This document shows, piece by piece, positions 1-6,988 of a stretch of DNA of 36,273 nucleotides. The DNA comes from JBECKQ01 sp040235375. Lineage in GTDB: Bacteria; Planctomycetota; Phycisphaerae; UBA1845. Every line of letters begins with the position of its first letter. Position 1 is the stretch's first letter. A program made the position numbers and the translations under genes. The notes below the pieces were generated by a model. It was given only the letters and a program-made list of their open reading frames with translations. It ran no database searches and had not been told where the DNA came from. The stretch is taken from assembly GCA_040235375.1 (NCBI GenBank), contig JBECKQ010000361.1, forward strand, positions 1 through 36,273. Reading direction: 5' to 3'.

Positions 1-75
1 GACCTGAACGAGGACGGCGTGGTCGACGGTGTCGATGCGCAGCTGTTCTACTTCCGCGTGACCGGCCCGCAGTAA
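1..75 (+). CDS. C-terminal end of a dockerin/EF-hand-type protein (partial)
   Basis: The window opens inside a reading frame that ends at TAA (73-75) and encodes 24 residues beginning DLNEDGVVDGVDAQLF. The D-x-N-x-D-G-x-V-D spacing is the calcium-binding loop of dockerin type I/EF-hand repeats. In planctomycetes this motif usually sits at the extreme C-terminus of large secreted proteins. The rest of the gene lies upstream of the window, so its main domain is unknown. An intrinsic terminator follows about 55 bp later, consistent with the end of a transcription unit. Confidence 0.75.
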   Translation, partial: DLNEDGVVDGVDAQLFYFRVTGPQ

Positions 76-129
76 TCGCATGATGACATCCGGTCGGCCG
101 CTGCTTGGCCTGCCGGCTCAGCATGCCCG

Positions 130-171
130 CCCGCTTGCCTCGCCACACCAAGGCAAGCGGGCTTTCTTTCT
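130..171 (+). terminator. Intrinsic terminator after the dockerin-type gene
   Basis: An 11-bp perfect inverted repeat, CCCGCTTGCCT (130-140) and AGGCAAGCGGG (151-161), encloses a 10-nt loop. It is followed by a pyrimidine, T-rich tract (ctttctttct, 162-171). This is the best intrinsic terminator in the window and should end transcription of the gene at the left edge. Confidence 0.8.
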
Positions 172-265
172 GTCAGTCGGCGTGACTTGATTGCGGCAGC
201 GGCAGACGGCAGAATTCGCCTCTCGACTGTCGATCGTCTACAGAGCAGCGCCCGAGTTCGCAAGC

Positions 266-976
266 ATGCCCAAGCCCAAACCTGCCCTCGGAAAGAAGCT
301 TTGCCCGCACGTAATCCTTGAAGGCACGCGGTTGACGTTCAAGACCGAGCTGGCCTTCGCGCTCAACGAGCATCCGCGGATCGTCGGCCCGCGGAAGTAC
401 CGCTATCACTCGCCGCTGATCTCCGCGGAGTGGTGCGCGTTCACGAACTTCCCCTGGGGACGCGGGCTGGTGAATTTCAATCCCGACGAGGCCGGCGTGG
501 CGATGGAGACCTACCGCACGTGGCTGCGGCTGCTCCAGCTTCAGTGCTACTATTCGTGGATCATCGACCGCTGGCACATCTCGACGATGATCTACCAGCG
601 CAGCGTTCACGGCATCGATTACGACTTCAACTGGATGGAGGAGGGACTCGTCGAACTGGGCTTTCGGCTCGTTCTGTGCACGCGACGGCCGGAGACTTTT
701 GAGGCGGCCCGCGCCGAGCGTCTGAGGGTCTCCGGCAATCCGCGGCAGTATGACGATCTCGAACCGCTCATCGCCGACCAGGAGGAATTCCGCGCCGCGG
801 CCGCCCGCTCGCGCCTCCCCGTGCTGGAGGTGGACATGTCCGACAGCGACATTCCGGCCGCTGCTGATCGCATCGCCGACTGGCTCGAACAAACCGACGG
901 ACTGTATCAGCAAACGCAAGACATGAACGGCAATTCCACTTCGGCCGGAACCCCCGCCGGTCACTTGCCGCAGTAG
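266..976 (+). CDS. P-loop nucleotide kinase-like protein (thymidylate-kinase fold, altered Walker A)
   Basis: 236 residues from the ATG at 266. An in-frame TTG at 191 would add 25 residues, but the fold begins only after the ATG. The layout resembles thymidylate and deoxynucleoside kinases: a strand and phosphate loop near residues 16-28 (VILEGTRLTFKTE), a DR motif at D101-R102 followed by H-x-S-x-x-x-Y-Q as in the DRY...S..YQ motif of dTMP kinases, and a later strand-Cys-Thr-Arg-Arg segment. The loop reads G-T-R-L-T-F-K-T, so the Walker A lysine and Thr remain but the second glycine is Phe. Substrate is unknown. The gene converges on accD, and their 3' ends overlap by 16 bp. Fold assignment is fairly likely; enzymatic activity is uncertain. 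Confidence 0.65.
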   Translation: MPKPKPALGKKLCPHVILEGTRLTFKTELAFALNEHPRIVGPRKYRYHSPLISAEWCAFTNFPWGRGLVNFNPDEAGVAMETYRTWLRLLQLQCYYSWIIDRWHISTMIYQRSVHGIDYDFNWMEEGLVELGFRLVLCTRRPETFEAARAERLRVSGNPRQYDDLEPLIADQEEFRAAAARSRLPVLEVDMSDSDIPAAADRIADWLEQTDGLYQQTQDMNGNSTSAGTPAGHLPQ

Positions 977-1761
977 TCGATGATCCGCACGATCTCCTTG
1001 CGCAGGTCGGCGCGGGGGACGATGCGATCGACGAAGCCGTGCTCGAGCATGAACTCGGCGGACTGGAAACCTTCGGGCAGTTCCTGCTTCACCGTGTTGG
1101 CGATGACGCGCGGACCGGCGAAGCCGATCATCGACCGGGGCTCGGCGATGATGATGTCACCCAGGCTGGCGAAGCTGGCCGCCACGCCCGCGGTCGTCGG
1201 GTCGGTGCAGACGACGATGTACAGGCCGCCGGTATCGTCCAGCTTGGCGATCGCCGCCGACGTGCGGGCCATCTGCATCAACGAGACCATCCCCTCCTGC
1301 ATGCGCGCCCCGCCGGACGCGGCGATCACGACGCACGGCAGCGATTCGTCCGCCGCCCGTTCGATGGCCGCGGTAATCTTCTCGCCGACGACGGCGCCCA
1401 TCGACGCCATGATGAACGCCGGGTTCATCACGACGAGAATGACCGGCCGGCCGCGAATGTACGCCTTGCCGACCACGACCGCCTCATGCTCGCCGGTCTT
1501 CTGCTGAAGGGCCTTGATCCGCTCGCGATAGGGCACGCGATCCTTGAACTTCAGCGGATCGGTCGGGACAAGGTCCGCCAGGAATTCCTCGAAAGCGCTG
1601 GGATCGACAAGCTGCGCGATCCGCGTGCGGGCGTCGATCCGATGGTGATGCTCGCATTTGGGGCAGACGAAGAGCCGCTCCTCGAATTCCCTGTGGAAGA
1701 TCATGTGGCCGCAGCTTTCGCAGCGGTCCCACGTGCCGGCCGGTACGTCGATTTTGTCCAT
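961..1761 (-). CDS. accD: Acetyl-CoA carboxylase carboxyltransferase subunit beta
   Basis: The 266-residue protein starts at the ATG at 1761, preceded by an AAGGAA ribosome site; a longer upstream frame has no matching start signal. It carries the N-terminal zinc ribbon of AccD (C14, C17, C33, C36), then the crotonase-like carboxyltransferase core with GGARMQEG, SAAIAKLDDTGG, DPTTAGVAASFASLGD and EPRSMIGFAGPRVI. With AccA it transfers carboxyl from carboxybiotin to acetyl-CoA to make malonyl-CoA, the first step of fatty acid synthesis in the cytoplasm. Length is slightly short of the usual 280-300. It is the last gene of the gap-pgk-rpe operon, 29 bp after the phosphatase homologue, which couples fatty acid entry to glycolytic genes by position. 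Confidence 0.96.
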   Translation of the reverse strand: MDKIDVPAGTWDRCESCGHMIFHREFEERLFVCPKCEHHHRIDARTRIAQLVDPSAFEEFLADLVPTDPLKFKDRVPYRERIKALQQKTGEHEAVVVGKAYIRGRPVILVVMNPAFIMASMGAVVGEKITAAIERAADESLPCVVIAASGGARMQEGMVSLMQMARTSAAIAKLDDTGGLYIVVCTDPTTAGVAASFASLGDIIIAEPRSMIGFAGPRVIANTVKQELPEGFQSAEFMLEHGFVDRIVPRADLRKEIVRIIDYCGK

Positions 1762-1790
1762 GGATTCCGTTCCTTTGCGGTCCGCAGCCG

Positions 1791-2390
1791 TCACTCGATG
1801 GATTCTCCGGGATGGGCGCTGCCGGCGGCGGAGCGGCCGTTCGCAGACTCGTACCACACCGGCTCATTGGCGGCCTTGCTGCGCAGGTCGCGCAGATGGA
1901 CGTGCTCCAATTCGCAGCGCGCCACCGCGAGGGCGATCGGCCCGAGCACAATTCCGGCGACCGCGTCCCCCGCCTTCTTGGCGGCCTTCTCCAGCGCTTC
2001 CGCAATGCGCTCCGCGGCGACCTCGAGATCCTCGCCCTCGGGAGGATGCACCGCAACCGGGTCCTCCATCCACCGCTTGTAGATCTTCGGAAAGCGGCTC
2101 TTCAGTTGGACGGCGGTAAGCCCCTCCCACAGCCCGAGGCCGACCTCCGAAAGCCCCTCGAGCTGCTTGACGCGCGTGCCGGCCGATTTGGCGACCGCGT
2201 TCGCCGTCTCCAGCGACGTCAGCTCGCCGCTGGTGAAGAGCACCTGCACGTGCTTTTCCTGAAGCTGCTGTCCCCAATGCTCGGCCTGGGCCGAGCCTTC
2301 GTCATTGATCGGTACGGGCGTCTTCGCGGAAAGGCGCCCGCTCGCGCTCCAGTCCGTTTTGGCCCAGGGTATGAGAACAATTGCGCTCAT
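1791..2390 (-). CDS. Histidine phosphatase (phosphoglycerate mutase) homologue lacking catalytic histidines
   Basis: 199 residues with the framework of the dPGM/histidine-acid-phosphatase superfamily: a GRLSAKTPVPINDEGSAQA segment, LFTSGELTSLETANAVA, LSEVGLGLWEGLT, then WMEDP and PPEGEDL. The N-terminal RHG that supplies the phosphorylated histidine is replaced by P8-W9-A10, and the second catalytic histidine segment (usually SHG) reads LGPIALA. It should therefore not form phosphohistidine and is probably a non-enzymatic regulatory or binding protein. It is not a random pseudogene, since the frame is intact and tightly packed: its ATG overlaps the rpe stop by 4 bp (ATGA), and accD follows. 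A true phosphoglycerate mutase (apgM) lies 11 kb away. Confidence 0.8.
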   Translation of the reverse strand: MSAIVLIPWAKTDWSASGRLSAKTPVPINDEGSAQAEHWGQQLQEKHVQVLFTSGELTSLETANAVAKSAGTRVKQLEGLSEVGLGLWEGLTAVQLKSRFPKIYKRWMEDPVAVHPPEGEDLEVAAERIAEALEKAAKKAGDAVAGIVLGPIALAVARCELEHVHLRDLRSKAANEPVWYESANGRSAAGSAHPGESIE

Positions 2391-3124
2391 CTACGTTGCT
2401 CCTCGGCGGCGTCGGCCAGCGCCCGCAGTCTTCTCATCGCCTCGACCGGGTCGGGACGGTGGAAGATGGACGAGCCGGCCACAATCGTGTCGGCCCCCGC
2501 GCTGACGGCCCGCTCGACCGTCTCTTCATCGAGGCCGCCGTCGATCTCGATCCGCTGATGATCGCCCAGCAGCTCGCGAAGGCGTTCGACCTTCGGCAGT
2601 ACGTCGTCAATGAATGCCTGCCCGCCGAAGCCCGGCCAGACGCTCATCACCAGCACGATGTCGACCAACGGCAAGATGTCTTCGATCACCGCGACGTCGG
2701 TGCCCGGATTGATCGAGACGCCCACGGACTTGGAATGCATGCGAATCTCGGCGATCACGTCCTGGGGCCGGTCGCTCACCTCCGCGTGAAAGGTGATCGA
2801 GTCGCATCCGGCGCCGGCGAATGCTTCGACGTATCGCCGTGGCTCGGCGATCATCAGGTGGGCGTCGAAGAAGAGACGCGAACGGCCGCGCAGACTCTTG
2901 ATAACGGCCGGCCCGAACGAGATGTTGGGCACAAAGTGCCCGTCCATGACATCCAGGTGCAGAAGGTCGGCGCCGCCGTCCTCAACCAGCTTCACCTGCT
3001 GAGCCAGTCGCGAGAAGTCCGCCGCCAGCAGCGAGGGGGCGATGCGTATTCCGGGCGTCGCAAGCGCGAACGGCGCTTGCGGTCCTTGCGGCACAGCCGT
3101 TGTCGTTTTCTTCCCGGTCACCAT
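2387..3124 (-). CDS. rpe: Ribulose-phosphate 3-epimerase
   Basis: 245 residues forming the TIM barrel of Rpe, which interconverts ribulose 5-phosphate and xylulose 5-phosphate in the pentose phosphate and Calvin pathways. Diagnostic elements are IAPSLLAADF (S31), LHLDVMDGHFVPNISFG (D58, D61), the FDAHLMI strand, IDGGLDEETV (D195) and the C-terminal phosphate-binding AGSSIF. The usual SVNPGFGGQ loop reads SVWPGFGGQ (W163 for Asn), an unusual change next to the active site. A 24-residue N-terminal extension precedes the barrel. It lies 16 bp after pgk and overlaps the next gene by 4 bp, so translation is probably coupled. Confidence 0.94.
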   Translation of the reverse strand: MVTGKKTTTAVPQGPQAPFALATPGIRIAPSLLAADFSRLAQQVKLVEDGGADLLHLDVMDGHFVPNISFGPAVIKSLRGRSRLFFDAHLMIAEPRRYVEAFAGAGCDSITFHAEVSDRPQDVIAEIRMHSKSVGVSINPGTDVAVIEDILPLVDIVLVMSVWPGFGGQAFIDDVLPKVERLRELLGDHQRIEIDGGLDEETVERAVSAGADTIVAGSSIFHRPDPVEAMRRLRALADAAEEQRR

Positions 3125-3140
3125 TGCAGTCGGTCCCGGC

Positions 3141-4370
3141 TCAGGCGTCGTCCAGGACCTCGAGTGGAGCGAACTTCTTTCCTTCCAGGAACTCCAGGGA
3201 GGCCCCTCCTCCGGTGGAGATGTGGCTCATGCGATCGGCCAATCCTGCCTTCTCCACTGCCGCCGCGCTGTCCCCACCGCCGATCACACTGACCGCGCCC
3301 TTGTCCGTGGCCCTGGCCACAGCCTCGGCGATGGCCATTGTACCCTTATCGAACGGAGGAATCTCGAAGACGCCCATCGGTCCATTCCATACGATCGTGC
3401 CCGCGGACGCAATAATACGGCTGTAAATCTTTATGGCGCTTGGACCTATGTCCACGCCCATCCTGCCCGACGGTATCTCACCGGCAACGGTCTGATACAG
3501 GGCGCCGGGCTTCAATTCCGTCGCCACGACGGAATCCTCGGGCAACTGGATTCTATCCCCGGCCTCTTCCAGAAGCCGCTGGGCCTCCAGGATGAAGTCC
3601 TTCTCAATACGGCTTTCACCTACCCCGATCCCGTCGGCCTCCAGGAAGGTGTAGGCCATGGCGCCCCCGATGAGGATGCGGTCGCATTTGCGCAACAGGT
3701 TCTCGATGACGCCGAGTTTGTCGGAGACTTTGGCCCCGCCGAGAATCGCGACGAACGGCCTTTTCGGCTCGCGAACCGTGTCGCCCAGAAACTTCAGCTC
3801 CTTCTGGATCAGGTAGCCGACGACGCGCGGCTTGCCCTCCATCTGCTGCGGGACGGTCAGCATGCTGGCGTTGTCGCGGTGGCAGGTGCCGAACGCGTCG
3901 TTGACGTACACGTCGGCGATTTCCGCGAGCGAGCGGGCGAAGTCGTCCTTGCGGTTGCGGAGCGAGGCGTCCTCTTTGGCCTTCTTGTCCTTGATAGTCT
4001 CTTCCTCGTGGAACCGCAGGTTCTCGAGGAGGAGGCATTGGCCGTCCTTCAGCGACTCGGCCATCCTGCGGACCTCCGGACCGACGCAGTCGGGGGCCAT
4101 CTTCACATCCTGTTTGAGGATTTCGGACAGGCGGCGGGCAACGGGAGCGAGCGAGTACATGTCGTCGGGCGCGCCTTCCGGGCGGCCGAGGTGGCTCATG
4201 AGGATCAAGCGGCCGCCGCTATCGAGGATTTTGCGGATGGTCGGCATGGCCGCCTGGATGCGGCGATCGTCCGTGATGTTGCGATCATCGTCGAGCGGCA
4301 CGTTGAAGTCGGCGCGCATGAGCACGCGCTTGCCCGAGAAGTTGACACTGTCGACAGTCTTCTTGGCCAT
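3141..4370 (-). CDS. pgk: Phosphoglycerate kinase
   Basis: 409 residues, typical length for PGK. It transfers phosphate between 1,3-bisphosphoglycerate and ADP in the cytoplasm. Visible landmarks are the N-domain substrate site (MRADFNVPLDD, SHLGRPEG, LLLENLRFHEEE, YVNDAFGTCHRDNAS), the hinge (AILGGAKVSDKLGVIENLL), and the C-domain nucleotide site (WNGPMGVFE, GGGDSAAAV, STGGGASLEFLEG). The GGGDS in place of GGGDT is a mild variant. The gene lies 99 bp after gap, with a hairpin and T-tract between them, and 16 bp before rpe. It is the second gene of the operon. Confidence 0.97.
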   Translation of the reverse strand: MAKKTVDSVNFSGKRVLMRADFNVPLDDDRNITDDRRIQAAMPTIRKILDSGGRLILMSHLGRPEGAPDDMYSLAPVARRLSEILKQDVKMAPDCVGPEVRRMAESLKDGQCLLLENLRFHEEETIKDKKAKEDASLRNRKDDFARSLAEIADVYVNDAFGTCHRDNASMLTVPQQMEGKPRVVGYLIQKELKFLGDTVREPKRPFVAILGGAKVSDKLGVIENLLRKCDRILIGGAMAYTFLEADGIGVGESRIEKDFILEAQRLLEEAGDRIQLPEDSVVATELKPGALYQTVAGEIPSGRMGVDIGPSAIKIYSRIIASAGTIVWNGPMGVFEIPPFDKGTMAIAEAVARATDKGAVSVIGGGDSAAAVEKAGLADRMSHISTGGGASLEFLEGKKFAPLEVLDDA

Positions 4371-4409
4371 GGCCGGTGTTCCTTAAACGATGACAAGAGC
4401 TTGCCAACT

Positions 4410-4438
4410 GAAAAGCGGCCGGTAAGGAACCGACCGCT
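4410..4438 (-). terminator. Terminator/attenuator between gap and pgk
   Basis: On the minus strand, AGCGGTCGGT (4438-4429) pairs with ACCGGCCGCT (4423-4414) around the 5-nt loop TCCTT, with one mismatch. TTTTC follows on the minus strand. This is a plausible partial terminator just after the gap stop codon. It would let gap be expressed more strongly than pgk and the downstream genes, as is common for gap-pgk operons. The T-run is short, so read-through is expected. Confidence 0.55.
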
Positions 4439-4469
4439 GTACGGGCATCGAATGCAGGCACGACGAAGC

Positions 4470-5495
4470 TCAGATGTTGGCCACGAGCTTGATGAGGTCG
4501 GCGGTTCGCATGGAATAGCCCCACTCGTTGTCGTACCAGGCGACGACCTTGACCATGTTGCCGCCGTCCGGCGGCATCGTCATGGTGCTCAGGGCGTCGA
4601 TGATGCTGCTGTGTGGATTGCCGATGATGTCGCTGCTGACGATCGGATCCTCGCAGAACTCCATGATGCCCTTCATGGGCCCGCTCGCGGCACTTTTCAG
4701 CGCGGCGTTGATCTCGACCGCAGTGGCCTTCTTTTCGAGGTTGGCGACCAGGTCCGTCACGGAAGCGCACGCCACGGGGACGCGCAGGGCGAAACCGTTG
4801 AGCTTGCCATTCAAATCGGGAATAACCTTGCCGACCGCTCGCGCAGCACCGGTGGTCGTGGGAATGATGTTCTGGGCCGCTGCGCGGGCGCGCCGCGGAT
4901 CCTTGTGAATCTGATCGGCGGTGTGCTGATCGTTCGTGTAGGCGTGCACGGTGGTCATGAGACCCTCTTTGATGCCCCAGGTATCGTGGAGCACCTTGGC
5001 GAGCGGCGCCAGGCAGTTCGTCGTGCAGCTCGCGTTCGACAGGCACTTGTGATCGGCGTTGATTTTCTTCTCGTTGACGCCGAGGACCACGGTCAGATCG
5101 GGCTCGTCCTTCGCCGGAGCGCTGAGGACGACTTTTCTGGCGCCGGCCTTGAGGTGGTCGCCATAGCCGCCTTTCTCCGACTCGCGGCGCGTGAATACGC
5201 CGGTCGATTCCAGGGCGACGTCGACGCCGAGCTCCTTCCAGGGGAGCTTGGCCGGACTCTTTTCCGACAGGACCTTGATCTTGCGGCCGTCGACGACCAG
5301 GCTCTCACCTTCGGCGGACACATTTCCGCGGTATCTGCCGTGAACGGTGTCGTACTTGAGCAGGAGCGCCAGGGCGTTGGCGTCGGCCAGATCGTTGACC
5401 GCCATAATCTCAAATTCGCTGGCCCGCTGAGCCATCGCCCGGAACGCGAGCCGCCCGATCCGTCCGAAGCCGTTTATGCCCACTTTAACTGCCAT
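4470..5495 (-). CDS. gap: Glyceraldehyde-3-phosphate dehydrogenase, type I
   Basis: 341 residues, usual length. It oxidises glyceraldehyde 3-phosphate to 1,3-bisphosphoglycerate with NAD. The Rossmann motif GINGFGRIGRL lies at residues 6-16. D35 in VNDLAD is the acidic residue that favours NAD over NADP. The catalytic centre SNASCTTNC gives C157, with partner H184 in TTVHAYTNDQ. The C-terminal WYDNEWGYS motif is intact. A GGAG ribosome site precedes the ATG. It is the first gene of the gap-pgk-rpe-accD transcription unit; a promoter matching the sigma70 pattern lies at 5558-5586. Confidence 0.97.
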   Translation of the reverse strand: MAVKVGINGFGRIGRLAFRAMAQRASEFEIMAVNDLADANALALLLKYDTVHGRYRGNVSAEGESLVVDGRKIKVLSEKSPAKLPWKELGVDVALESTGVFTRRESEKGGYGDHLKAGARKVVLSAPAKDEPDLTVVLGVNEKKINADHKCLSNASCTTNCLAPLAKVLHDTWGIKEGLMTTVHAYTNDQHTADQIHKDPRRARAAAQNIIPTTTGAARAVGKVIPDLNGKLNGFALRVPVACASVTDLVANLEKKATAVEINAALKSAASGPMKGIMEFCEDPIVSSDIIGNPHSSIIDALSTMTMPPDGGNMVKVVAWYDNEWGYSMRTADLIKLVANI

Positions 5496-5557
5496 GACTC
5501 GTTTTCTCCGTGGATGATGGCGTGCAGGTGGTATTTTGACCGCACAAATTCGGGTGA

Positions 5558-5586
5558 ATGGTAGACCTGGGAAGGAAGACGGTCAA
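5558..5586 (-). promoter_or_regulatory. Probable sigma70-type promoter of the gap operon
   Basis: On the minus strand TTGACC (5586-5581) is followed after 17 bp by TACCAT (5563-5558). Five of six and four of six bases match the TTGACA and TATAAT consensus at ideal spacing. Transcription would begin near 5551 and give a leader of about 55 nt before the gap start. Identified by pattern only. Confidence 0.5.
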
Positions 5587-5645
5587 GCGGCCGGACGGCA
5601 TCCCTCGCTGCCCGAGCGGTCGCCCGCCGGCGTCAGGAATTCCCG

Positions 5646-6782
5646 TCAGTTGCCGTTGAATGGTCGCGGCAGAAAAGCCTCGGATGTGACTGACGCCGAA
5701 CCCTTCACGATCCAGTCGCGCAGCATCGCGGCGGCGATCGGCGCGTACGAGAGCCCTGTTTTGAAATGGCCCGCTGCGATGACCAGGCCATCGCAGTCGG
5801 GGACAGGCCCCATGATGGGAACGTGGAACTCCGGCTCCGGGCGCAAGCCGGCCCAGGTTCGCAGCACGCCGGCGTCACCGAGCGCGGGAACGAGTTGCAG
5901 CGCTCCGGCCGCCAACGTGGCCACACCTGTTGCCGTCACCCGACAATCGAAGCCCGTTTCCCGCTCCGTGGTCGAGCCGACCAGCACCTCGCCGTCGGCA
6001 GCCGGCAACAGGTAGCTGCTGCGACGCTTGATGATGTGACGCAGGGGGCGGCCGCGCACCTGCAATGCCATGGCCTGTCCCTTGGTCGGATGAACGGGCG
6101 CGCAACGGGCCAGCTCGGGAGCGATAGACGGTGTCCAAGCGCCGGCCGCCACCAGCACGACGCGCGGCGCCAGCCGTTCACTGGCGACGCGAACCGCCGA
6201 CACTCGGCAACTCCTGAAGCTCAGGCCGGTGACCGCCTGCCCCTCGCGGATATCCACTCCGGCGCGACGACACGCCGCAACGAGCGCCGACATGAGGGCG
6301 GCTACGGAAACCTGCGCCGAGACGCGGCACAAGCGGGCGCCAAGCTCGTCGCACACCGCGGCGGGCTCCAACTCTCGAACCTCCGCCGGGCTCAATATCC
6401 GCACGGGCGGATCCCCATCCGGCGACGGCCAATCGGTGGCAGCGGCCCGGGCTTCGGCGATGGCCTGGTCGCGACGTTGCACACTATGCAGCAGGTCCAG
6501 GCTGCCGCACCGCTCGTAGCCGACGTCCACGCCCGTCGCGTCGCGCAGCTCGGCGGCAAACGCCGGCCAGGACCAGAGACTCTCGCGCTGGAACGACTGC
6601 TTGGGCCGCCGATGGAGAGGGCTCGGCGGCATCAGCGCGCCGAGCGAGGCGAGGCTGGCGCCTGCACCGCAGGCGTCGCGCTCGAGCAGAACGACGCTCA
6701 ACCCATCCTGCGCGAGTCGCCAGGCACACGACAGGCCGATGACTCCGCCACCGATCACCGCAACGTCGGGCGTTGAAGACAT
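5646..6782 (-). CDS. FAD-dependent amine oxidoreductase, glycine oxidase (ThiO)-like
   Basis: 378 residues of the DAO/glycine oxidase family. The N-terminal dinucleotide-binding motif VIGGGVIGLSCAWRLA (residues 10-25) is followed by a strand ending in the acidic ribose ligand (VVLLERD). ASLASLGALMPP is the second FAD contact. The C-terminal half holds PTKGQAM, SSYLLPAADGEVLVGSTTE, LRTWAGLRPE and AAGHFKTGLSYAPI, all typical of ThiO. ThiO makes iminoglycine for thiazole synthesis, but no other thiamin gene is in view, so another amino acid or amine substrate is possible. An AGGA site lies 8 nt before the ATG. It stands 150 bp upstream of gap on the same strand but is separated from it by a promoter. 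Confidence 0.85.
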   Translation of the reverse strand: MSSTPDVAVIGGGVIGLSCAWRLAQDGLSVVLLERDACGAGASLASLGALMPPSPLHRRPKQSFQRESLWSWPAFAAELRDATGVDVGYERCGSLDLLHSVQRRDQAIAEARAAATDWPSPDGDPPVRILSPAEVRELEPAAVCDELGARLCRVSAQVSVAALMSALVAACRRAGVDIREGQAVTGLSFRSCRVSAVRVASERLAPRVVLVAAGAWTPSIAPELARCAPVHPTKGQAMALQVRGRPLRHIIKRRSSYLLPAADGEVLVGSTTERETGFDCRVTATGVATLAAGALQLVPALGDAGVLRTWAGLRPEPEFHVPIMGPVPDCDGLVIAAGHFKTGLSYAPIAAAMLRDWIVKGSASVTSEAFLPRPFNGN

Positions 6783-6871
6783 GAGCTGATCCTACGGAAT
6801 GCTGACGACACGGTCGAACATCCCCCAAAGACGCGGCGCGCCCGGCGCCGGCCCGGCCAGCCGCGGTAATC

Positions 6872-6901
6872 ATGTTATCGGTCGCTGTCTTTTTGATTCA
6901 A
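6872..6901 (-). promoter_or_regulatory. Possible promoter of the glycine oxidase-like gene
   Basis: On the minus strand TTGAAT (6901-6896) and TAACAT (6877-6872) are separated by 18 bp, in the 206-bp divergent region shared with the cpaE-like gene. The leader would be about 85 nt. No equally good plus-strand promoter for the cpaE-like gene was found. Pattern match only. Confidence 0.35.
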
Positions 6902-6988
6902 GCGCTGCCCGTGCGGGCCGATAGCAACGATAGCTGTGAATGATATGCGCCGGTGCAATGACCGAAAACTGAGGCACGTGGTGAACTC

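Noticed and set aside
3042..5564. 840-codon plus-strand open frame
   Set aside because: It lies exactly antisense to pgk and gap, whose motifs are unmistakable. The translation has no domain and reflects the codon bias of a GC-rich genome.
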